7,014 nucleotides of DNA, from NCBI GenBank assembly GCA_029335935.2, contig JARJMV020000162.1, forward strand, positions 1 to 7,014, in the 5' to 3' direction. Both the position numbers and the translations under genes were made by a program. The DNA is from a bacterium (lineage in GTDB: Bacteria; Armatimonadota; Fimbriimonadia; Fimbriimonadales; GBS-DC). The notes under the pieces were generated by a model that was not told where the DNA came from, made no database searches, and saw only the letters and a program-made list of their open reading frames with translations. Position 1 is the stretch's first letter. Each line of letters opens with the position of its first letter. Shown piece by piece: positions 1 through 5,848 of this stretch.

Positions 1-28
1 CGCGCAGGCGGCGCAAGCGGAGAAATAA
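1..28 (+). CDS. C-terminal end of an upstream gene (partial)
   Basis: Reading from base 2, the codons give AQAAQAEK and then a TAA stop at 26-28, two bases before the ATG of the metallophosphatase gene. The codons mostly end in G, as in the neighbouring genes, and an Ala/Gln/Lys-rich end is common for protein C-termini. If real, the two genes are tightly spaced on one strand and probably co-transcribed, with the Shine-Dalgarno of the second lying inside the end of the first. Only eight residues are visible, so the product cannot be identified and chance is not excluded. Confidence 0.4.
19..22 (+). promoter_or_regulatory. Ribosome binding site of the metallophosphatase gene
   Basis: GGAG lies 8 bases before the ATG at 31. 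It supports that start, which also places a signal peptide directly at the N-terminus. Confidence 0.6.
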
Positions 29-30
29 CG

Positions 31-1548
31 ATGAAGAAGCTCTGGCTCACCTTCGGCTTGCTGGGCGTCGCGTTGCAGGTGGGATACACTGCCGACCCCA
101 GCAGGCCGTGGTTCCGACTGACTATCTTGCACACCACAGAGCCGCACGGGCACCTGCTCCCCTTCAGCTATCCAGAGAGTGTCGAGTCGCAGTCGCCGCT
201 TTCGGGGATGTCTCATCGTTCGAACATCGGCGGTGTGGCGCGTCGCGCGACGCTGCTGCGCCAACTGCGCGAGACGCTACAGCCCTACCCGACGCTGGTC
301 ATCGACGCGGGCGACTACATGGATGGCACGCCCTTTTCGCTGGAGTTTCAAGGCGAAGCGGATGTGGCGACCATGAATCAGTGCGGCTACGACTACGCCA
401 CGCTGGGCAACCACGAGTTCAGCAACCCCCTCGAGCAGGTGTTGCGCCTTGTGCAGAAGAGCAACTTCCAAACTGTGTGTGCGAACCTGCGCTATCGCGA
501 CACGGGCGAGCCGCTGGTTCCGCCGTTCGCGATAGCGCAGGTCGGCGAGCTGCGCGTGGCACTGTTTGGGCTAGTGATGACCGACACGCAGAACTATCGC
601 GGTGCGCGCGAGCGTGTGCAGGTCTTGAACCCCTTCGAAGTCGCCCGCGAGCTGGTGCCCCAACTGCGTCAGCAAGCCGATGTGGTCCTCTTGATTTCGC
701 ACTTGGGCATCGGCGACGACGAGCGGCTCGCCCGCGAGGTTCCGGGCATCGATGTGATTGTCGGCGGGCACTCGCATACGCGACTGGCGGAACCGCGCTT
801 CGTGGAGTGGCCGCAGAAAGCCCCTGTGAATCTCGGCGGCACGATTATCGTGCAGGCCCACCAGTGGGGCGGTGAACTCGGTCGGCTCGACCTGCTCTTC
901 TGGCGCAACCTCGATACGCAACGGTTGGAGCTCGTCGGCTACAAAGGGCAACTCCTCCCGATTACCGCTGCGATTCGCGAGTGCCCCGACACTCAGCGCG
1001 TGTTAGACCGCTATTGGCGGCGGATTGCGGGCAAGTATGGGCGCATCGTGGGCGAAGCGACCGACGATTTCGTGCAGCGCGGCGACGACCTCGCACACTA
1101 CAACTTGGTCAGCGACGCCGTGCGCGCAACCTTCGGCAGCGAGTTCGACCTGCAGAACATGTTCGGTGTGCGCATCGAGCTCGCGCGTGGCGCCATTAGC
1201 TACTACGACCTTGCACGGATGCTGCCGTTCGGCAACACCATCGTGCGCTTCGAAATCACAGGGCGCGACCTGAAGCGGCTGCTGGAGGAGCATCGTCCCA
1301 CGGTAAGCGGTATCCGCTACCGCACCCAGAACCGCCGCTTGGTGGAAGCAACGATTAACGGGGAACCGATAGAAGACGACCGTATCTACAAGGGCACGAC
1401 GAACTCCTACTTTGCCGAGCGTGCGCTGCAGCCGATGGGGATTGCCTATGTCGACACGGGCAAGCGGCGACTGCAAGTGGTGGCAGACTATATCCGCCAA
1501 CAGAAGCGCATCGCGCCTGTGTACGATGGCAGGCGTGTGGCGCGTTAG
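31..1548 (+). CDS. Exported 5'-nucleotidase/UshA-family metallophosphatase
   Basis: This 505-residue protein has the two-domain layout of the UshA/5'-nucleotidase family, enzymes that use two metal ions to hydrolyse nucleotides or related phosphoesters outside the cytoplasm. Residues 1-21 form a signal peptide: two lysines, a hydrophobic run, and a likely cut near GYTA-DP. There is no lipobox cysteine. The metallophosphoesterase domain (about 28-300) shows LHTTEPHGH (33-41), IDAGD with Asp95, GNHE (126-129), SHLG with His224, and GGHSHT (245-250). The C-terminal 5_nucleotid_C domain (about 335-490) shows NLVSDAVR (358-365), NMFGVR (376-381) and PFGN (399-402). The first motif normally reads ND-x-HG; here the metal-binding Asp is Glu37. 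The Gly-rich NGGG-x-R type element of the C-domain is NMFGVR. Length is normal for the family. The substrate cannot be read from the sequence: 5'-nucleotidase, 2',3'-cyclic phosphodiesterase or UDP-sugar hydrolase are all possible. Its stop overlaps the stop of the opposing DUF1501 gene. Confidence 0.88.
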   Translation: MKKLWLTFGLLGVALQVGYTADPSRPWFRLTILHTTEPHGHLLPFSYPESVESQSPLSGMSHRSNIGGVARRATLLRQLRETLQPYPTLVIDAGDYMDGTPFSLEFQGEADVATMNQCGYDYATLGNHEFSNPLEQVLRLVQKSNFQTVCANLRYRDTGEPLVPPFAIAQVGELRVALFGLVMTDTQNYRGARERVQVLNPFEVARELVPQLRQQADVVLLISHLGIGDDERLAREVPGIDVIVGGHSHTRLAEPRFVEWPQKAPVNLGGTIIVQAHQWGGELGRLDLLFWRNLDTQRLELVGYKGQLLPITAAIRECPDTQRVLDRYWRRIAGKYGRIVGEATDDFVQRGDDLAHYNLVSDAVRATFGSEFDLQNMFGVRIELARGAISYYDLARMLPFGNTIVRFEITGRDLKRLLEEHRPTVSGIRYRTQNRRLVEATINGEPIEDDRIYKGTTNSYFAERALQPMGIAYVDTGKRRLQVVADYIRQQKRIAPVYDGRRVAR

Positions 1549-2846
1549 GTGCGCACGAGCGCGAGCGGACTAAACCCTTTGCCCAACACGGCTTCGGGGT
1601 CGCCGCCGAGCCACTCCAGCACGGTTGCATACACGCGCCGAAAGTCGAGTTGCATCCGCAGGTCGTTATTGCCGTCGAGGTTGCGCAGGTCGGGTGGGTC
1701 GCCGTGCAGTCCGCCCTGCACGCGTCCGCCGAGTAGGAACATCGGCGCGGCGGCGCCGTGGTCTGTGCCGAAGCTGCCGTTCTCGCGCACGCGCCTGCCG
1801 AACTCGGAGAAGACCATCAGCAGCGTCTTGTCGGCTTTGCCCATCGCTTGGAGGTCAGCGTAGAAGGCGCTGACCGCCCCTGCGAACTGCTCCAGCAAGC
1901 GTTGGTGGGTGCTTGCCTGACCTGCGTGCGTGTCGAACCCGTTCACCGACACATACAGCACGCGCGTCTGGGGCGAGGTCGCGATAATCTGTGCTGCTTG
2001 CTGCAAGCCGCGCGCAAACGGGTCGTTGGCGTATGGGGCGTGCGACTGATAGTGGCGGATGCGCTCGCGCAGCTGCTCCATCGCCTCCAGCGCCGTGCGC
2101 GTCGATTGGCGAATAACGGCGGCGGGGGCGTCCATCTTGCGCTCCTCCGCTTGAGTCAGGTGCTTGATGGTGCGCTCCAGCTCGGGGTCGCGCGTCATCA
2201 CCTGCAAGTCGGCAAGGCTGGCAAAGCAGGGCACTTGGGCGTTTCTGGCATGCAGGGCAAGCGGCAACTCCTGCGTGAAGCTGATGGCGATCACGGGGTT
2301 CGCTGCCGCGTCGGTCAGCGCGTCGAGATACTTGCCCAGCCACCCGTAGCGGCTGTGCCCATCAGGGTCGGCGGTCTGCCAAATCTCCATCGAGCGGAAA
2401 TGCGAGCGGTTCGGGTTCGGATAGCCCACATTTTGCAGAATTGCCAGTGCGCGTTGCTCGTAGAGCGGCTTGAGCGGTTTCAGGGCAGGATGCAGCCCCA
2501 ACCGCTCATCGAGAGGCTCCGCCTGCGATTCTGCGATCGCAAGGGTCGGACGCGCCCGGTAATATAACTCGTCGCGATACGGGATCACCGTGTTCAACCC
2601 GTCGTTGCCGCCAGTCAGCTGCAACACGACCAAGATTCGGTCGTTGGGTAGCTGCTTGCCCTGTTGCAGGCGTTGTGCGTCGGCGTGGGCGATACGCGCT
2701 AGCCACGGCGGCGTTGCCAGCCCCACAGCAACCAGCGTCAGACCCGCTCTGAGAAACTGGCGACGCGACATCTCCGCCGCCCAAAACTCGCCCCCCGCGC
2801 GCTCGCACAACGGCGCGCCCTGAGACTGCTGTGTACGCTTCTCCAT
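1545..2846 (-). CDS. Tat-exported DUF1501 family protein
   Basis: A 433-residue protein of the DUF1501 family, which is related to the alkaline phosphatase/sulfatase superfamily; its substrate is unknown. A twin-arginine motif, SRRQFL, lies at 27-32. A hydrophobic stretch (33-50) and a likely signal peptidase site, AHA-D, follow at 53-56, predicting export of the folded, possibly metal-bearing protein. Family motifs in order are QLTGGNDGLNTVIPY (76-90), SHFRSMEIWQT (148-158), GFDTHAG (303-309), FSEFGRRV (346-353), TDHG (361-364, like the sulfatase DHG element) and DFRRVYATVLEWLGG (401-415). Length fits the family and no key segment is missing. I chose the ATG at 2846 because GGAGG lies five bases upstream and a TATAAT box lies at 2863-2868. 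A longer frame from GTG 2876 would begin upstream of that box. DUF1501 genes often sit beside a DUF1800 gene; none is next to this one. Confidence 0.88.
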   Translation of the reverse strand: MEKRTQQSQGAPLCERAGGEFWAAEMSRRQFLRAGLTLVAVGLATPPWLARIAHADAQRLQQGKQLPNDRILVVLQLTGGNDGLNTVIPYRDELYYRARPTLAIAESQAEPLDERLGLHPALKPLKPLYEQRALAILQNVGYPNPNRSHFRSMEIWQTADPDGHSRYGWLGKYLDALTDAAANPVIAISFTQELPLALHARNAQVPCFASLADLQVMTRDPELERTIKHLTQAEERKMDAPAAVIRQSTRTALEAMEQLRERIRHYQSHAPYANDPFARGLQQAAQIIATSPQTRVLYVSVNGFDTHAGQASTHQRLLEQFAGAVSAFYADLQAMGKADKTLLMVFSEFGRRVRENGSFGTDHGAAAPMFLLGGRVQGGLHGDPPDLRNLDGNNDLRMQLDFRRVYATVLEWLGGDPEAVLGKGFSPLALVRT

Positions 2847-2851
2847 CACTG

Positions 2852-2856
2852 CCTCC
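2852..2856 (-). promoter_or_regulatory. Ribosome binding site of the DUF1501 gene
   Basis: On the minus strand GGAGG precedes ATG 2846 with a 5-base spacer. It decides in favour of this start over the in-frame GTG at 2876, which has no such site. Confidence 0.7.
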
Positions 2857-2862
2857 AACGCT

Positions 2863-2868
2863 ATTATA
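2863..2868 (-). promoter_or_regulatory. Predicted -10 box of the DUF1501 gene
   Basis: The minus strand reads TATAAT exactly here, in an otherwise GC-rich spacer. Transcription should start near 2855-2856, leaving a 5' leader of only about ten bases that begins at the Shine-Dalgarno. No convincing TTGACA-like box lies 16-18 bases upstream; an inverted repeat (2875-2890) covers most of that zone instead. Confidence 0.5.
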
Positions 2869-2874
2869 GCCCAC

Positions 2875-2890
2875 ACCGAACCCGCTCGGT
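2875..2890. repeat. Inverted repeat ACCGA-N6-TCGGT
   Basis: Perfect 5-base arms flank a 6-base centre. It lies directly upstream of the DUF1501 -10 box, over much of the -35 zone, a position suited to an operator. It also contains CGAAC (2877-2881), a half-site of the Gram-positive LexA consensus, but the other half is not matched, so I do not call it a LexA site. Confidence 0.4.
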
Positions 2891-2902
2891 AGGCTTCAGC
2901 CT
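2891..2902. repeat. Inverted repeat AGGCT-N2-AGCCT
   Basis: Perfect 5-base arms around a 2-base centre, abutting the previous inverted repeat with no gap. It sits in the middle of the divergent spacer, between the two predicted promoters. The short centre favours a protein-binding site over an RNA hairpin. Confidence 0.35.
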
Positions 2903-2913
2903 CTTAGACGCCA

Positions 2914-2932
2914 CTGAAACCGCGCGGTTCAG
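2914..2932. repeat. Imperfect palindrome over the recN -35 zone
   Basis: The core AACCGCGCGGTT (2918-2929) is a perfect 12-base palindrome. CTG (2914-2916) and CAG (2930-2932) extend it to nine paired bases per side, with one unpaired A at 2917. It lies where the recN -35 element would be, upstream of the TACAAT box at 2944, so it may be an operator or activator site. It does not match the LexA consensus forms I know: its AAC and GTT half-sites are separated by six bases, against four in the Gram-positive form. Confidence 0.45.
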
Positions 2933-2943
2933 CATCTGTCAGG

Positions 2944-2949
2944 TACAAT
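2944..2949 (+). promoter_or_regulatory. Predicted -10 box of recN (leaderless transcript)
   Basis: TACAAT matches the -10 consensus at five of six positions and ends seven bases before the recN ATG at 2957. A normal -10 to start-site distance puts transcription initiation at or next to that ATG. No TTGACA-like -35 is visible, and recN has no Shine-Dalgarno at a usable distance. Confidence 0.5.
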
Positions 2950-2956
2950 TGCCGTG

Positions 2957-4615
2957 ATGTTGCACACGCTGCACATCGAGAACCTGGCGATTATCGACCG
3001 CTTGGAGGTGAGTTTCGCGGCGGGGCTGAACGCGCTCACGGGCGAAACGGGCGCGGGCAAGTCGATTCTGCTGGATGCGCTGAACCTCGCGTTGGGCGAA
3101 CGCGCCGACCCAACGCTCATCCGCACGGGCGCGGACAAACTGCGCGTGAACGCCGTGTTCATCCTCCCGAACGACCCCGACCTGCACGCCCTGCTGAGTG
3201 AACTCGGAGTAGACCCTGAAGAGGGCATGTTATATCTTAGTCGCGAGGTGCAAACGGGCGGACGCTCCCTCGCGCGGGTCAACGGGCAACCGACGCCGCT
3301 GAGTACCCTCAAAGCCATCGGCGAGCGATTGGTGGATTTGCACGGGCAACACGAACATCAGTCGCTGCTTAAGCCCAGCAGCCACGGGGAGTTTCTGGAT
3401 CGCTGGTTAGGCGAATCGGCGCGGCTCCAGCGCGAGCAAGTCGCTCAAGCCGTGCAAGCCCTGCGCCGCGCCGAACGCGAACTGCAGGAACTCACCGCGC
3501 GCGCACGCGAGCGCGAACAGATGCTGGATCTGTACCGCTTTCAGGTGGACGAAATACGCCAGGCGAACCTGCAAGCAGGCGAGGACGAGCTGCTGGAGAC
3601 CGAAGCGCGACGCCTGACCCACGCGGAGAAGTTGATTGCCCTCGCTGGGGGCGCCTACGACGCGCTAATGCAAGAGGACGGCGCATATGACCAGGCCGCC
3701 CACGCCAGCCGCAACCTCGCCGAGATTGCCCGAATCGACCCCTCCGTGCGCGAGTGGGGCGATATGCTGGAAGGCGCGCTGGCACACCTCGAAGAGGTCG
3801 CAGGCTACCTGCGCACCTACGCCGAGAGCATCGAGTACGACCCCGCGCGATTGGAAACAGTGATCGAGCGGCTTGAACTCATCAAACGGCTCAAACGCAA
3901 GTATGGCGATACTATCGAGGCGATTGTGCAGTACGCCGAGGACGCCGAGCGCAAGCTGCAGGCGCTGGAGACGCAATCCGAGCGGCGGGAGGCGTTGGAG
4001 GCGGAGATAGCGCGGTTGCAGAGCCAAGCTGCGGCGCACTGCGCGACGCTCTCCGAGTTGCGTCGCGCGGGCGCGGCGCAGTTCGCCGAGACCGTGCAGG
4101 CGCACCTGCGCGACTTGGCGATGGAACGCGCCCAGTTCCAAGTCGCTCTGCGCCCCAAGCCGATGGACACCACAGGCGTCGACGCGGTGGAATTCTTGTT
4201 CAGCGCGAATCCGGGCGAGCCGCCGCGTCCGCTAAGCAAGATTGCGTCGGGCGGCGAGATGTCGCGCGTGATGCTCGCGCTCAAAACCGCGCTCGCCCAC
4301 GCCGCGCCCGTGCCGACACTGGTCTTCGACGAGATCGACGCGGGCTTGGGCGGTCGCACAGCATACGCCGTCGGCGAGAAGCTCAGCCAACTCGCCCAGC
4401 ACTGCCAGATTCTATGCATCACGCACCTGCCGCAGATTGCCAGCCGCGCCGCGCGCCACCTCGCCCTTGAAAAGCGGACCGAGGGCGAAGCCACGCGCGT
4501 CGCCATTCACGCCTTAGAGGGCGAACTGCGCGTGAGCGAGATTGCCCGCATGCTCACAGGCGAGCCGACCGAGACCGCACTGCAGCACGCCCGCGAACTG
4601 CTGCAGGCTAAATAA
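2957..4615 (+). CDS. recN: DNA repair ATPase RecN
   Basis: RecN is a cytoplasmic SMC-like ATPase that acts at double-strand breaks, helping to hold DNA ends or sister duplexes together for recombination. The 552-residue product has the family's normal length. The N-terminal half of the ATPase opens [20 protein letters not shown] and carries Walker A GETGAGKS (29-36) and the LHGQHEHQ segment (128-135) typical of RecN. A coiled-coil-rich middle (about 155-400) includes Glu/Arg/Leu-rich heptad-like stretches at 158-190 and 330-355. The C-terminal half has the ABC signature SGGEMSR (431-437), Walker B TLVFDEID (454-461) and the switch THLPQIA (489-495). All catalytic elements are intact. A GTG directly precedes the ATG in frame; I prefer the ATG because it matches the family N-terminus and fits the upstream -10 spacing. 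The gene is divergent from DUF1501 and its last 8 bases overlap the end of kbl. Confidence 0.96.
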   Translation: MLHTLHIENLAIIDRLEVSFAAGLNALTGETGAGKSILLDALNLALGERADPTLIRTGADKLRVNAVFILPNDPDLHALLSELGVDPEEGMLYLSREVQTGGRSLARVNGQPTPLSTLKAIGERLVDLHGQHEHQSLLKPSSHGEFLDRWLGESARLQREQVAQAVQALRRAERELQELTARAREREQMLDLYRFQVDEIRQANLQAGEDELLETEARRLTHAEKLIALAGGAYDALMQEDGAYDQAAHASRNLAEIARIDPSVREWGDMLEGALAHLEEVAGYLRTYAESIEYDPARLETVIERLELIKRLKRKYGDTIEAIVQYAEDAERKLQALETQSERREALEAEIARLQSQAAAHCATLSELRRAGAAQFAETVQAHLRDLAMERAQFQVALRPKPMDTTGVDAVEFLFSANPGEPPRPLSKIASGGEMSRVMLALKTALAHAAPVPTLVFDEIDAGLGGRTAYAVGEKLSQLAQHCQILCITHLPQIASRAARHLALEKRTEGEATRVAIHALEGELRVSEIARMLTGEPTETALQHARELLQAK

Positions 4616-5804
4616 CCCCCAACGCCTTGCCCACCTTCTCGAAGGCTTCCAGCGCGTCGTCGAGGTCTTGGCGCGTGTGGGTGGCGTTCGGCATGGTGCG
4701 CACGCGGGCTTTGCCGCGCGGCACGGTGGGGTACACAATCCCGACCACGAACACGCCCGCCTCGTAGAGCTTGCGCTCCATCTGTTGCGTGATAGCCTCG
4801 TCGCCGCAGAACACGGGCGTAATCGGCGTCTCGCTGCCCATCGTGTCGAAGCCCAGCCGCTGCAGGTTCTCCTTCCAGTAGCGGGCGTTGTCCCACAGGC
4901 GTCGCATCGGCTCTGGGTCGGTCTGCAGGATCTCGATCGCCTTGAGAATCGCGCCGACCGCTGCTGGGGGCAACGCCGTGCTGAACAGGTAGGGGCGTCC
5001 GCGATTGATGAGCCACTCTTTCAGCAGACGACTGCCCGCGATGTAGCCGCCAATCACGCCAATCGCTTTGGAGAGTGTACCGAGTTGGATGTCCACGCGC
5101 CCGTACAGCCCGAAGTGGCTGGTCGTGCCGCTGCCATGTTCGCCCAGCACGCCCGAGGCGTGCGCGTCGTCGACCATCACCACCGCGTCGTACTTCTCCG
5201 CCAGCTGCACAATCTCGGGCAAAGGCGCGATATCGCCGTCCATGCTGAACACACCGTCGGTCACTATCAGCCGTTTCTTGAACTCGCCACAACGCTTCAG
5301 GATGTCCTCCAAGTGGTTCATGTTTTTGTGTTCGTAGACGAAGCCTTCGCTCTTTTTGTAGCGGGCGCTGCTGAGTCGCACGCCGTCGATGATGCTCGCG
5401 TGGTTCAGCTCATCCGAGATAATCACATCGCCCTCCACAAAGCAGGAGGGTATCGTGCCTGAATTGGCGTTGAAGCCCGATTGGAACACCAGCACGGCTT
5501 CGGTTTTTTTGAACTCGGCGAGTACCTGTTCTAACTGTTCATAGAGCGTGTTAGTGCCGCCGAGCCAGCGCACAGCGCCCGCGCCCGCGCCGAACTGCTG
5601 GAGCGCCTCGATGGCAGCCTGCTTGAGACGGGGGTCGTTCGCCAAGCCGAGATAGTTGTTGGACGCCAAGTTAATCACTTCGCGCCCGCCGATGCGCACG
5701 CGCCCGCCCTGAGGGGTCTGTAAAATCGGCGGCTGTTTATACAGATTCTGCGCCTTCAACTGCTCGATGCTCGCCTGAAGCCACTGTTGGAACCCTGCGT
5801 TCAT
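4608..5804 (-). CDS. kbl: Glycine C-acetyltransferase (2-amino-3-ketobutyrate CoA ligase)
   Basis: A 398-residue PLP enzyme of the alpha-oxoamine synthase family. Kbl interconverts glycine plus acetyl-CoA and 2-amino-3-ketobutyrate plus CoA, the second step of threonine breakdown after threonine dehydrogenase (Tdh), in the cytoplasm. Visible elements are the substrate-loop region [10 protein letters not shown] (45-54), the glycine-rich [13 protein letters not shown] (72-84), DELNHAS (131-137) with the ring-stacking His135, VDDAHASG (211-218) with Asp212 and His215, and GTLSKAIG (242-249) with the Schiff-base Lys246. The run [18 protein letters not shown] (230-247) resembles Kbl more than 8-amino-7-oxononanoate synthase (BioF). 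Some thermophile homologues accept several acyl-CoAs, so BioF-like activity is not excluded. No tdh is present here. The ATG at 5804 follows a strong AGGAGG. The gene lies 44 bases after an uncharacterised same-strand gene, so co-transcription is plausible. Confidence 0.9.
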   Translation of the reverse strand: MNAGFQQWLQASIEQLKAQNLYKQPPILQTPQGGRVRIGGREVINLASNNYLGLANDPRLKQAAIEALQQFGAGAGAVRWLGGTNTLYEQLEQVLAEFKKTEAVLVFQSGFNANSGTIPSCFVEGDVIISDELNHASIIDGVRLSSARYKKSEGFVYEHKNMNHLEDILKRCGEFKKRLIVTDGVFSMDGDIAPLPEIVQLAEKYDAVVMVDDAHASGVLGEHGSGTTSHFGLYGRVDIQLGTLSKAIGVIGGYIAGSRLLKEWLINRGRPYLFSTALPPAAVGAILKAIEILQTDPEPMRRLWDNARYWKENLQRLGFDTMGSETPITPVFCGDEAITQQMERKLYEAGVFVVGIVYPTVPRGKARVRTMPNATHTRQDLDDALEAFEKVGKALGVI

Positions 5805-5809
5805 ACTTG

Positions 5810-5815
5810 CCTCCT
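5810..5815 (-). promoter_or_regulatory. Ribosome binding site of kbl
   Basis: The minus strand reads AGGAGG with five bases before ATG 5804, the strongest Shine-Dalgarno in the window. Its 5' edge touches a small interrupted palindrome, TCGC-AA-GCGA (5815-5824). Confidence 0.75.
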
Positions 5816-5836
5816 CGCAAGCGAAAGTGTACCTGA

Positions 5837-5842
5837 ATTATC
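5837..5842 (-). promoter_or_regulatory. Possible -10 box for kbl
   Basis: GATAAT on the minus strand matches the -10 consensus at five of six positions and lies in the 44-base gap between the upstream gene and kbl. TACACT (5826-5831) is a weaker alternative. Neither has a recognisable -35. Kbl may have its own promoter here or simply be read through from upstream. Confidence 0.25.
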
Positions 5843-5848
5843 GCTGGG

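Noticed and set aside
108..875. A 255-codon plus-strand frame overlapping the phosphatase
   Set aside because: It is a +2 shift of the phosphatase gene with Ala/Arg-rich low-complexity sequence, as expected from GC-rich out-of-frame reading.
1549..1556. GTGCGCAC palindrome just after the phosphatase stop, considered as a terminator
   Set aside because: It has no loop and no following T-run, and it lies inside the DUF1501 coding region, so it is probably chance.
1758..2567. A 269-codon open frame on the plus strand, inside DUF1501
   Set aside because: It is antisense to the well-supported DUF1501 gene, has a composition typical of a shadow frame, and shows no recognisable domain or start signal.
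2877..2890. Possible LexA box (CGAAC with a following TCGG)
   Set aside because: Only one half matches the Gram-positive CGAAC-N4-GTTCG form, and it is nearer the DUF1501 promoter than recN.
4542..5462. A 306-codon open frame on the plus strand, opposite kbl
   Set aside because: It lies antisense to a clear PLP enzyme, is rich in His, Arg and Val without any family motif, and has no ribosome binding site. Long antisense frames are expected in GC-rich genes.
5815..5824. TCGC-AA-GCGA upstream of kbl, considered as an RNA switch or hairpin
   Set aside because: A two-base loop cannot form a stable hairpin, and there is no room for a riboswitch in the 44-base gap.
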